A DNA stretch of 64,000 nt from Pseudomonadota bacterium. GTDB lineage: Bacteria; Pseudomonadota; Gammaproteobacteria; Burkholderiales; Gallionellaceae. The translations under genes were made by a program, and so were the position numbers. Location of the stretch: assembly GCA_021782365.1 (NCBI GenBank), contig JAJXVB010000003.1:62001-126000 (forward strand), in the 5' to 3' direction. This document shows, one piece after another, positions 20,099 through 27,867 of the stretch. How positions within the stretch are numbered: position 1 is the stretch's first letter; each line of letters opens with the position of its first letter. The notes below the pieces were generated by a model that searched no databases, was not told the DNA's origin, and worked only from the letters and a program-made list of their open reading frames with translations.

Positions 20099-20573
20099 AG
20101 GGATGTTGATTTTTCTTGCAATGCTGCCGTGTGCGGCATTAGCGGCAGAAAATGGCGTCGTCACCGTGCAGGAACGGGATGCCAAGATAAACCAGGCGTT
20201 CGATGCGATGGATGCCGACAAGTCGGGCACTCTTTCGAAAAAGGAGATCGAGCAGAATGCGCCGGCCTTGCTGGACAGCTTTGACCGGATGGATACCAAT
20301 CACGACGGCGTGATTTCCAGAAACGAATTCAAGAAGGAAATACTGGAAGTCGCAAAGAAGCAGCTTCAGTTCAGGGAGAATCTGGCCCGCGCTGACAAGG
20401 ACAAGAATGGCAGGCTGTCGCGCGAGGAGGCGAAGGCCTTGCCGAATATCAGCGCGCATTTCGACGAGATCGACACCAACCACGATGGCGAACTGACGTT
20501 AAAGGAGATATCCGAGTACGTGCGCACGCATGCTGACAAGATGCCTGCGAAAAAGCCGAAAGCAGCCCGCTAG
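20091..20573 (+). CDS. exported EF-hand calcium-binding protein
   Basis: 160 residues: signal peptide (1-19, ending ALAA), then four canonical 12-residue EF-hand loops at 41-52, 68-79, 102-113 and 128-139, each with Asp at 1, Asp or Asn at 3 and 5, Gly at 6 and Glu at 12. The tail is Lys/Ala-rich. It is probably a periplasmic calcium-binding or sensing protein; the partner is unknown. It overlaps the end of cca by 8 bases and so is likely read from the cca transcript. Confidence 0.88.
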   Translation: MRKGMLIFLAMLPCAALAAENGVVTVQERDAKINQAFDAMDADKSGTLSKKEIEQNAPALLDSFDRMDTNHDGVISRNEFKKEILEVAKKQLQFRENLARADKDKNGRLSREEAKALPNISAHFDEIDTNHDGELTLKEISEYVRTHADKMPAKKPKAAR

Positions 20574-21730
20574 AGCAGGCGCGTCAGATCCCCGAAGGAA
20601 AAACCTGAAAGGGGCGCTTCGAGGTTTTTGCCGAGCGCGAGAACCTTGAAAAGCTCCCCCATTTCCGCAGGGCTGGTGAGCTTCTGAAGTTGGGCCGAGA
20701 GCGGAAGATAGGCTTTGGGGTCTTCGGGCGAAGCCGCCTCGAGAAACTCGGTGATGCCGTTATTGATCAGGAAGAACGCCTGGGTAGTGTAGCCCAATAC
20801 TTCAAGCCCAGAATCGATGCCGGATTCCGCGATATCCGTAAAGTTGACGTGCGCGGTGATGTCCTGCAGCCCTGGAAGGAAAAATGGATCGTCGTGGGCC
20901 AGGTGGCGGTAATGGCACATCAGGGTGCCCCTGGTGCGATCAGGATGATAGTACTCGCGAGATCCGAAGCCATAGTCTATGAAGATCATCGCACCCTGTT
21001 GCAGGGAATGCGCAAGGCTCTTGATCAATCCTCTGGAAGTTAGGCAAATCTCGCTGACATAATCGCCCTCTGCGCCGATTTTTTGGGCAGCCTCAAAAAG
21101 CTGTGAATCGGAAATCGCGCGCTCCGCAAAGGCTAAGCCCGATTCAGTGATGGTCACGCCGATTTCACTGGGCTGATTCTCATGCCAGCGCACGAGGTGC
21201 ACCGGCAGCGCATCCAGAACTTCATTTGCGACGATGGCGCCTTTGAAATTCTCGGGCAGGCGGTCGAGCCATTTCACGCGCTCGAATAGCTGCGGCAGGC
21301 TTTTCTTGATCCGGGATTCCTGGCGTTCTCTGAGATCCGCGCTGACTTCGAGTATGCTGTAGCTTTCGGGCAGACAGCCTTGCCGTTCCAATTCGCTCAG
21401 CATGTCGTGTGCGAGCCTTCCGCTGCCGGCACCTAGCTCCAGTATGTGAGGCGCGCTTGCATCCATGATCTCGATCGCCTGCTTTGCAAGCGTGCGACCG
21501 AAAAGAGCCGATATCTCGGGGGCGGTCACAAAATCGCCGGCCTCGCCGAACTTCTGAGATCCCGCGGTGTAATAGCCCAGGCCTGGCGCATAAAGGGCCA
21601 GCTCCATGTATCGTGAGAAAGGGATCCATCCTCCGCGGGCGTCAATCTCGCTTCGAATATGTTGAACCATGCTGGCGCTATGCTGTATCGCTTCCTGGCC
21701 GGGAGCGGGAAATGGGGAGGCTTTGGACAT
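20570..21730 (-). CDS. SAM-dependent methyltransferase of the MidA/NDUFAF7 family
   Basis: 386 residues. The SAM-binding motif I is HILELGAGSGRLAHDML (about residues 95-111). The N-terminal GWIPFSRYMELALYAPGLGYY and the later FIDYGFGSREYYHPDR and GTLMCHYRH motifs mark the family whose mitochondrial member (NDUFAF7/MidA) methylates an Arg of a complex I subunit. Bacterial members are thought to modify a comparable protein, but the substrate is not established. It converges on the EF-hand gene (4-base overlap) and is divergent from the next SDR. Confidence 0.88.
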   Translation of the reverse strand: MSKASPFPAPGQEAIQHSASMVQHIRSEIDARGGWIPFSRYMELALYAPGLGYYTAGSQKFGEAGDFVTAPEISALFGRTLAKQAIEIMDASAPHILELGAGSGRLAHDMLSELERQGCLPESYSILEVSADLRERQESRIKKSLPQLFERVKWLDRLPENFKGAIVANEVLDALPVHLVRWHENQPSEIGVTITESGLAFAERAISDSQLFEAAQKIGAEGDYVSEICLTSRGLIKSLAHSLQQGAMIFIDYGFGSREYYHPDRTRGTLMCHYRHLAHDDPFFLPGLQDITAHVNFTDIAESGIDSGLEVLGYTTQAFFLINNGITEFLEAASPEDPKAYLPLSAQLQKLTSPAEMGELFKVLALGKNLEAPLSGFSFGDLTRLL

Positions 21731-21736
21731 GTCGGG

Positions 21737-21742
21737 TATAAT
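21737..21742 (+). promoter_or_regulatory. -10 box for the pteridine reductase-like gene
   Basis: A perfect TATAAT lies 30 bases before the GTG start at 21773, in the short gap to the divergent methyltransferase gene. It would place the transcription start near 21750. No clear -35 hexamer is visible. Confidence 0.45.
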
Positions 21743-21772
21743 TTGTTGGCTATCAGTTTAAAGGAGGATGCT

Positions 21773-22513
21773 GTGCAAGGCAAAGTGATGTTGGTGACCG
21801 GGGGAGGCAGAAGAGTCGGGGCGGCAATTTGTCGCCGCCTTCATGCGGCAGGCGCTGACATTGCGCTGCATTATCGCAGCTCTTCCGGAGATGCGCTGTC
21901 CTTGCAGCAGGAGCTCAACGAAAAGAGGGAGGGGAGCGTCGCAATATTCTCGGCCGATCTGCTTGATTTGGATGCATTGCGCGGCATGGTGGGGCAGGTC
22001 ATGGCGCGTTTCGGCAGGCTGGATGGCGTGGTCAACAATGCATCGAGCTTTTATCCCACTCCTTTGGCGGAGGTCAACGAGGAACACTGGCACGATCTGC
22101 TGGGCACGAATCTGCGCGCGCCTCTTTTCTTGGCTCAGGCAGCGGCTGCCGAGCTGCGTCGCCGCCACGGCTGCATCGTCAACATCGTCGACATACATGC
22201 AGAGCGTCCCATGCATGGCCATCTGGTATACAGCGTGGCCAAGGCGGGGCTGGTTGCATTGACCCGTTCGCTGGCGCAGGAGCTGGCACCTCAGGTGCGC
22301 GTGAATGCGGTTGCCCCCGGGGTGATCATCTGGCCCGAGGGAGAAGGCTGGGCGGATCAGGAGGAGCGTAAAAAGATCATCGCGCATACTCTATTGAAGC
22401 GCGAAGGGGAGCCCGACGATATCGCTAAGACGGTGGTGTTCCTGGCGCAGGATGCGCCCTACATCACGGGACAGGTCATCGCGGTGGACGGCGGTAGAAG
22501 CATCAATCTTTAG
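21773..22513 (+). CDS. pteridine reductase-like short-chain dehydrogenase
   Basis: 246 residues starting at GTG 21773, chosen because a full AAGGAGG (21761-21767) precedes it by five bases; the frame is open further upstream without a binding site. SDR features: TGGGRRVG cofactor motif with the double-Arg variant typical of pteridine reductases, [10 protein letters not shown], and the YSVAKAG catalytic Tyr/Lys. The C-terminal [16 protein letters not shown] is standard. A role in reducing dihydrofolate or biopterin is inferred from family resemblance. It is followed 13 bases later by ttcA. Confidence 0.82.
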   Translation: MQGKVMLVTGGGRRVGAAICRRLHAAGADIALHYRSSSGDALSLQQELNEKREGSVAIFSADLLDLDALRGMVGQVMARFGRLDGVVNNASSFYPTPLAEVNEEHWHDLLGTNLRAPLFLAQAAAAELRRRHGCIVNIVDIHAERPMHGHLVYSVAKAGLVALTRSLAQELAPQVRVNAVAPGVIIWPEGEGWADQEERKKIIAHTLLKREGEPDDIAKTVVFLAQDAPYITGQVIAVDGGRSINL

Positions 22514-22526
22514 AATCGGAATTTTT

Positions 22527-23375
22527 ATGAACGCAATCGGGCAGCCCGTCCATTTCGAGCATTCGGGCAATTTCAACAAGCTCAAGGGCAGGCTTGAACA
22601 TCTCGTCGGGAAGGCGATTTTCGACTTCAACATGATAGAGGAGGGCGATGCCGTGATGGTATGCCTTTCAGGCGGGAAGGACTCCTATACCCTGCTGGAC
22701 ATCCTGATGACGTTGAGGAAGCGAGCGCCAATCGATTTTCGCATCATCGCGATGAACCTCGATCAGAAGCAGCCCGGTTTTCCTGCCGATGTGCTGCCCA
22801 ATTATCTGGAGAAGCTGGGCATCGAATATCACATCGAGACCCAGGACACCTATTCCATCGTGAAGGAAAAGATACCCGAGGGCAAGACGACCTGCTCATT
22901 ATGCTCTCGCCTGCGGCGTGGCATCATCTACAAGGTGGCAGGCGACTTGGGCGCGAACAAGATCGCGCTGGGTCACCACCGTGACGACATGATAGAGACG
23001 CTGTTTTTGAATCTCTTCTTTGCGGGAAAACTGAAGGCAATGCCTCCCAAGCTCGTCACCGACAAGGGAGACCATATCGTGATCCGCCCCCTGGCTTACT
23101 GCGCTGAAAAGGATATTGCGCGCTATGCACGCGGCATGCAGTTTCCGATCATCCCCTGCAATCTGTGCGGTTCGCAGGAAAATCTGCAGCGCCAGAACAT
23201 CAAGGAAATGCTGCATAACTGGGAGAAACAATATCCCGGGCGCAGCCAGTCTATCTTCACCGCGATGCAGAATGTCGTGCCGTCACATCTGCTGGACGGC
23301 GCGCACTTCGATTTCAAAAACATGTTTATCGGCCAGGATGTCTCTCATGGCGATATCGCGTTTGACGATGCATGA
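22527..23375 (+). CDS. ttcA: tRNA 2-thiocytidine(32) synthetase
   Basis: ATP- and iron-sulfur-dependent enzyme that thiolates cytidine 32 of some tRNAs. 282 residues from ATG 22527. The PP-loop is CLSGGKDSY (about residues 48-56), and the Fe-S/catalytic CxxC pairs appear as [12 protein letters not shown] and IPCNLCGSQ. The [18 protein letters not shown] motif is diagnostic for TtcA. It appears cotranscribed with the preceding SDR gene. Confidence 0.96.
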   Translation: MNAIGQPVHFEHSGNFNKLKGRLEHLVGKAIFDFNMIEEGDAVMVCLSGGKDSYTLLDILMTLRKRAPIDFRIIAMNLDQKQPGFPADVLPNYLEKLGIEYHIETQDTYSIVKEKIPEGKTTCSLCSRLRRGIIYKVAGDLGANKIALGHHRDDMIETLFLNLFFAGKLKAMPPKLVTDKGDHIVIRPLAYCAEKDIARYARGMQFPIIPCNLCGSQENLQRQNIKEMLHNWEKQYPGRSQSIFTAMQNVVPSHLLDGAHFDFKNMFIGQDVSHGDIAFDDA

Positions 23376-23466
23376 GACTCGAGAGAGGTTATTAAAGGAA
23401 TAAATTTTATAATTAAATTCCTATATGAGAATTTCGCTTTTTGGCATAACATTAGACGATAAATTT

Positions 23467-23484
23467 GGAGGGTTATTACCCTCC
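23467..23484. promoter_or_regulatory. perfect dyad in the leader of the multiheme cytochrome gene
   Basis: GGAGGGT (23467-23473) and ACCCTCC (23478-23484) form a perfect 7-bp stem with a 4-base loop, ending 36 bases before the ATG at 23521. Placed just upstream of the ribosome binding site GGGAGAGG, it could be an operator or a 5' leader hairpin controlling the cytochrome gene. A TATAAT at 23408-23413 upstream is a candidate -10 box. Confidence 0.4.
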
Positions 23485-23520
23485 ATATATTTTGTTGCAG
23501 GTCCGTTTAGGGAGAGGCTG

Positions 23521-25545
23521 ATGGCGTTTGGATCGAAATTGATGGGCTGGCTGGGCATCGTGCTTCCGGCTGTTTTGTTGAACACGGCGCTTGCCGATAC
23601 TCAGGATGATCAGGTCAAGCGCGGCGAGTACCTCGCCCACCTCGGCGATTGCGTCGCATGCCATACGGCCAAGGGCGGCAAGACCATGGCAGGCGGCCTG
23701 GGACTGAAGACGCCTTTTGGCATCGTTTATTCCACCAACATCACGCCGGACCCCGAAACCGGAATCGGCGGCTATACGTTCGAGCAATTCGACCGCGCGA
23801 TGCGCAAGGGCGTGGCGGCAGACGGCCACAATCTCTATCCGGCGATGCCCTATCCTTCCTTTGCCAAGACCTCGACCGAAGACATGCACGCGCTGTATGC
23901 CTACATGATGCACGGGGTTGAGCCGGTCAATCAGCCAAACAAAGAGAACGGCATGATGTGGCCGTTCAGCATGCGCTTCGGTTTGAAGATCTGGAATCTG
24001 GTGTTTCTCGACGACACGCCTTTCAAGGCCGATCCCCAGAAGTCCGAGCAATGGAACAGGGGCGCATACATCGTGCAGGGGCTGGGTCATTGCGGCTCAT
24101 GTCATACCCCGCGCGGCATAGCCTTCCAGGAAAAAACCATGACCCAGGACGGGAGCGACGGCAAACACTTTTTGACTGGCGCCACGGTCGAAGGATGGCA
24201 TGCGGTCAATCTGCGCAATCAATGGTCGGGCCCCGAATTCGCGCAATTTCTGAAGGCGGGTTATAACAGCCATGCGACGGCTTATGGCACGATGACCGAA
24301 GTGGTGCATTACAGCACGCAGAATTTCAGCGACAGCGATCTTGCCGCGATGGGCGAATACATCAGCTCGCTCACGCCCAGCGCCGAATCGGGAGTCTTGA
24401 AGCCCAGGGGGGCTGTGCTTGCGAAGGATGACGAGCTGTACAAGACCCGGGGAGGCTTGGGCTATGTGCAGTTCTGCTCCACCTGCCACCAGATGGACGG
24501 CAGGGGGATACAGAAAATCTTCCCGCCTTTGGCTGACAACTCTTCCGTGCAGTCCAAGGATCCGACCTCCGTCATCCATGTGGTGCTGAGCGGCTGGATG
24601 TCGCCTGAAACGCAATCTGCAAAGCGCGCATTCGGCATGCCAAGCTATCGCAGCCTGAACGACAAGGAACTCGCGGAGATCGTGACTTTCGTGCGCACCA
24701 AGTGGGGCAATCAGGGAGAGCCTGTGACTGCCGATCAGATCAAGAAGGTGCGCGACGAGATCGAACTCAAGCCCGTCGAGCCTTCCAAGTTCGCCCTGCC
24801 CCGCTTTGCGGACATGCTGGGCAAACCGAATGCGGACCAGCTGATCTATGGCATGAGGCTCATGTATCACACGAAGAAGATGCTGCCTGACAATGTGGGC
24901 GATGTCTTGAACTGCAACAGCTGCCATCTGGCTGGCGGCTCGGTGGCTCATGCTTCGCCTTACGTCGGCCTGTCGGCTATTTTCCCTTCCTACAATCCTC
25001 GCGCAGGAAAGGTGATCGATTTCAAGGACAGGGTGAATGGCTGCATGAGGCGATCCATGAACGGCAAGGTGCTGGACAAGGATTCCAAGGAGATGCTCGC
25101 GATGATCGCATTCATGGACAACATGAAGGGCGATGCGCAGAAGGACAAGCCTATTCCTGGACGCGGCATCGGCAAGATCAGCCACAGCATCGTACCGAAT
25201 GTGGAGAACGGCAAAAAGGTCTACAAGGACCAGTGCGCGGTCTGCCATGGAGACAATGGCGAAGGGATGAAGAGGGCTGACGGCAGTTTCGTGTTCCCGC
25301 CGCTTTGGGGGGATCAGTCCTTCAATATTGGCGCCGGCATTGCGAAGACCTATACGGGTGCTGCGTTTGCGAAGAGCAACATGCCGATGGCCAATACGAT
25401 GAATTTCCCTCTGGGACAGGGCGGTTTGACCGATCAGCAGGCGGTCGACGTAGGCGAATATTTCACCCACATGCCCCGTCCGGACTTCCCGGACAAGGTT
25501 CATGACTGGCCTAACGGAGGCAAGCCAGAAGACTCAAGGTATTGA
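23521..25545 (+). CDS. five-heme fusion cytochrome c: AdhB-type triheme module plus TsdA-like diheme module
   Basis: 674 residues from ATG 23521 (GGGAGAGG binding site; signal peptide to about residue 26). Five CxxCH heme sites stand at 44-48, 191-195, 319-323, 465-469 and 572-576. Residues about 30-400 match the triheme cytochrome subunit of alcohol/gluconate dehydrogenases (GEYLAHLGDCVACHTAKGG, STNITPDPETGIGGYTFEQF). Residues about 425-674 match TsdA-type thiosulfate dehydrogenases or tetrathionate reductases: CNSCHLAGG, then RVNGCMRRSMNGK, whose Cys508 aligns with the Cys that ligates the catalytic heme there. No dehydrogenase partner is encoded nearby. A periplasmic electron-transfer enzyme acting on a sulfur compound is plausible; the substrate is not known. 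Confidence 0.85.
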   Translation: MAFGSKLMGWLGIVLPAVLLNTALADTQDDQVKRGEYLAHLGDCVACHTAKGGKTMAGGLGLKTPFGIVYSTNITPDPETGIGGYTFEQFDRAMRKGVAADGHNLYPAMPYPSFAKTSTEDMHALYAYMMHGVEPVNQPNKENGMMWPFSMRFGLKIWNLVFLDDTPFKADPQKSEQWNRGAYIVQGLGHCGSCHTPRGIAFQEKTMTQDGSDGKHFLTGATVEGWHAVNLRNQWSGPEFAQFLKAGYNSHATAYGTMTEVVHYSTQNFSDSDLAAMGEYISSLTPSAESGVLKPRGAVLAKDDELYKTRGGLGYVQFCSTCHQMDGRGIQKIFPPLADNSSVQSKDPTSVIHVVLSGWMSPETQSAKRAFGMPSYRSLNDKELAEIVTFVRTKWGNQGEPVTADQIKKVRDEIELKPVEPSKFALPRFADMLGKPNADQLIYGMRLMYHTKKMLPDNVGDVLNCNSCHLAGGSVAHASPYVGLSAIFPSYNPRAGKVIDFKDRVNGCMRRSMNGKVLDKDSKEMLAMIAFMDNMKGDAQKDKPIPGRGIGKISHSIVPNVENGKKVYKDQCAVCHGDNGEGMKRADGSFVFPPLWGDQSFNIGAGIAKTYTGAAFAKSNMPMANTMNFPLGQGGLTDQQAVDVGEYFTHMPRPDFPDKVHDWPNGGKPEDSRY

Positions 25546-25587
25546 TGGATTTTTGAATTGCAGGTTTAATTGATAAAGGAGAGGTTC

Positions 25588-26565
25588 ATGATGTTTTTGA
25601 AATCGAAATTCAAGGGGCTGCTGTCGGCTTGTGCCGCGATCGCGGTCACTTGCGCGGCTTCTGCCCATGCTGCGGACAATGAGCTTGGCGTATATCCTCC
25701 CTGGAGCCATGGCGCAAACAATCCGGCCATAGACAAGGGGATGGATTTCACCGTTCCTGAAGTCGACAACCTGCCTGACTTCCATGGCAATCCGATGAAT
25801 CCGAAGCTTGCGATCTTCGTCGGCGGCAACTATTACTTTGCGATGGCGCCGCTGGTTGCCGAGTTCGAGAAGCAGAACCCCGAATACAAGGGCAAAATCT
25901 ACTACGAGACGATTCCTCCGGGCCTTGTCGCAAAACAAATCCAGATGGGCGGCACGATCACCGTGGGCAACATGACCTGGACCGTGCAGGCTGATGTGTA
26001 TGCGGCTGGCTTGAGAAGAGTCGAAAGCATGCTCAAGGATGGCTATGTGAATGCGCCCATCGTGACCTATGCGACCAATACGCTGACCATCATGCTGCCC
26101 AAGGGCAATCCGGCGCATATCAAGACTTTGAACGATCTGGGCAAGCCCGGCGTGCGCCTCGTGATGCCTAACCCGGAGTTCGAAGGGATAGGACGCCAGA
26201 TCAAGGCCAGCCTTAACAAGGCGGGCGGACCGGAGCTCGTGAAGGCCGTGTATGAGACCAAGGTCAAGAACGGCGAGACGCTGCTCACCCACATCCATCA
26301 CCGTCAGTCCCCGCTCTACCTGATGCTGGGCAAGGCTGATGCGGGCGTGACATGGCAGTCCGAGGCGATCTTCCAGGAAAAGGCTGGGAACCCGATCACC
26401 CATGTGGCGATCCCGGACGAACAGAATGCGACAGGCATCTATGCCGCGGCAGTGGTGAAGGGCGCGCATAATCCGGAGGCTGCAAAGAAATGGATAGACT
26501 TCCTGAGTTCGCCTTCAGGACTCGCCATTTTCGAGCAGTACGGATTCAAGGCAGTGAAAAAGTAG
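25588..26565 (+). CDS. periplasmic substrate-binding protein, ModA-like, without transporter partners
   Basis: 325 residues. Signal peptide to about residue 27 (ending SAHAAD), then a two-lobed type-II periplasmic binding fold: KLAIFVGGNYYFAMAPLVAEFEKQNP, then TYATNTLTIMLPKGNP and GKADAGVTWQSEAIFQEK, as in molybdate/tungstate or related oxyanion-binding proteins. ATG 25588 follows AAGGAGAGG. There is no permease or ATPase gene near it, so it may act as a stand-alone periplasmic sensor, carrier or scaffold. It lies 42 bases behind the multiheme cytochrome and 45 before a DsrE-like gene, suggesting one operon. Confidence 0.8.
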   Translation: MMFLKSKFKGLLSACAAIAVTCAASAHAADNELGVYPPWSHGANNPAIDKGMDFTVPEVDNLPDFHGNPMNPKLAIFVGGNYYFAMAPLVAEFEKQNPEYKGKIYYETIPPGLVAKQIQMGGTITVGNMTWTVQADVYAAGLRRVESMLKDGYVNAPIVTYATNTLTIMLPKGNPAHIKTLNDLGKPGVRLVMPNPEFEGIGRQIKASLNKAGGPELVKAVYETKVKNGETLLTHIHHRQSPLYLMLGKADAGVTWQSEAIFQEKAGNPITHVAIPDEQNATGIYAAAVVKGAHNPEAAKKWIDFLSSPSGLAIFEQYGFKAVKK

Positions 26566-26610
26566 CAGCACTGAGTAGCAGAAAAGTAACTTTACAACCA
26601 GGAGATCACT

Positions 26611-27123
26611 ATGCAACTGTATAAAAAACTCGCACTTACCGTTCTCGCTTCTTCTTTGGGATTTGCAGCACTTCCCTCTTTTGCTGCCGACGCTGCGCCA
26701 GCTGCTGCTGAAGCTGCAAGCAATTATGTCAAGCCCAACATCAAGCATGAATCCTATGGCGTTTTGAAGGTTGTCGTGCCGATCACCACCGATGACAAGG
26801 GCGTGCAGGGCATGAAAATGCGCAACATCACCAACGGCCTGAAGGCGGTCGACGAGTGGAAGGGCAAGTTCGAAGTGACGGTTGTGCTTTATGCAAAGGG
26901 ACTGACGCTGCTGAAGAACCCCGACGAGAAAGTCCAGAAGCAGATCGACATGCTGAGGAGCAAGGGCGTGCATTTCGAAGTGTGCAACAACTCGCTGGCA
27001 GAGCAGGGCGTCGATTTTCATACACTCTACAACGTGAAGGATGAAGACATCGTTCCATCCGGGTTCGCGGAAGTCGCCTATCTACAAGCCAAGAAGCACT
27101 TTGTCGTAGATCCGATGAACTGA
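26611..27123 (+). CDS. exported DsrE-family protein
   Basis: 170 residues. Signal peptide (1-25, ending SFAAD), an Ala-rich linker, then a DsrE/DsrF-like fold (VLKVVVPITTDDKGVQGMKMRN, later FEVTVVLYAKGLTLL). The only Cys, Cys125 in GVHFEVCNNSLAEQG, occupies the place of the persulfide-carrying Cys in DsrE/TusD proteins. Export of this normally cytoplasmic fold is notable. It is the third gene after the multiheme cytochrome and binding protein and is followed by the palindromic terminator at 27135-27176. A sulfur-carrier function is an inference. Confidence 0.8.
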   Translation: MQLYKKLALTVLASSLGFAALPSFAADAAPAAAEAASNYVKPNIKHESYGVLKVVVPITTDDKGVQGMKMRNITNGLKAVDEWKGKFEVTVVLYAKGLTLLKNPDEKVQKQIDMLRSKGVHFEVCNNSLAEQGVDFHTLYNVKDEDIVPSGFAEVAYLQAKKHFVVDPMN

Positions 27124-27134
27124 TCGGTTCTTGT

Positions 27135-27176
27135 CAGGAAATAAAAAAGGCGCATATGCGCCTTTTTTATTTCCTG
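27135..27176. terminator. bidirectional terminator, perfect 42-bp palindrome
   Basis: Two perfect 21-bp arms meet at 27155/27156. The core GGCGCAT/ATGCGCC is flanked by A6 on the left and T6 on the right, so RNA from either strand forms a GC-rich stem followed by U residues. It separates two convergent exported DsrE-like genes and should stop transcription from both sides. Confidence 0.92.
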
Positions 27177-27189
27177 GAACTCAATGAAG

Positions 27190-27711
27190 TCATGGCGTGA
27201 TTTCCGAGTAGCCGGACTGTTCAAAATCCACGATGGCGCCGATACCGGAAGCAACCACACGGGCGAAGGGCATGATGTCGCTAGGCTGGTAGCCCATCAT
27301 CCTCATCGCAACGCCGCACTCGTACATTTTAACGCCGTCATTCTGCAGCGCCTCTATGATCGCGCGGCTGGGGTTGACTTTTTCATGCGGCCCTCTTGCC
27401 TTGGCGGCATACGCATCATCGGTTAGCAGAAACTGCGAGCCCGCTGCCCTGAATACCATGACGATCTCATAGTCCTGGCCTGGCTTCATGCCGAGTGAGG
27501 CATACTGGTCATGCAAATTCTTGGCGGCCATGACTTGCTTGCTGATGCCATTCATCGGCATGACGCCGGCATCATTGACCTGGATGATCACCTTGATTCC
27601 TGTCCTGTGGGTGATCTGCAAAGGAGGCTGGGTGTTTTCAGTGTCAGCCCAGGCTGGGGCTTGCAACAGGGAAAATGCCGCGAAAGCGGCTAAAGCAAAT
27701 TTGCTGCGCAT
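27190..27711 (-). CDS. second exported DsrE-family protein
   Basis: 173 residues from ATG 27711 (GGAG eight bases upstream). Signal peptide 1-22 (ending PAWAD), then a DsrE-like fold: GIKVIIQVNDAGVMPMNGISKQVMAAKN, YEIVMVFRAAGSQFLL, and the single Cys132 in GVKMYECGVAMRMMG at the DsrE/TusD carrier position. It lies downstream of the porin gene (156 bases, with a terminator between them) and converges on the first DsrE-like gene. The two are only distantly alike, so they look like separate family members rather than a recent duplication. Confidence 0.8.
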   Translation of the reverse strand: MRSKFALAAFAAFSLLQAPAWADTENTQPPLQITHRTGIKVIIQVNDAGVMPMNGISKQVMAAKNLHDQYASLGMKPGQDYEIVMVFRAAGSQFLLTDDAYAAKARGPHEKVNPSRAIIEALQNDGVKMYECGVAMRMMGYQPSDIMPFARVVASGIGAIVDFEQSGYSEITP

Positions 27712-27819
27712 AATGGGACTCCATTTTTGAATTTTCAAATATACGTGGATAAACAGGTCGAGCATTGTATAGCAAGCCGGCAGCCCGCTTCATTAAACCT
27801 GGAGGATTAGAGAGGGAAT

Positions 27820-27848
27820 AAAAAAAGCCCCACCAGTTATGGTGGGGC
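27820..27848 (-). terminator. intrinsic terminator of the porin gene
   Basis: GCCCCACC (27827-27834) and GGTGGGGC (27841-27848) form a perfect 8-bp stem with a 6-base loop; on the minus strand it is followed by seven U (27826-27820). It lies 20 bases after the porin stop and separates porin and DsrE-like transcripts, at least partly. Confidence 0.9.
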
Positions 27849-27867
27849 CGATTAGAGACTGGAGGTC

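Noticed and set aside
23425..23520. A 32-residue N-terminal extension of the fusion cytochrome.
   Set aside because: ATG 23521 has the GGGAGAGG binding site and is followed directly by a proper signal peptide; the extension would hide it and would read through the leader dyad.
24097..25503. A long open frame of 468 codons on the minus strand, opposite the multiheme cytochrome.
   Set aside because: It is the complement of a high-GC coding gene; it has no signal, no known motif and its His/Leu/Arg-rich composition is that of a shadow frame.
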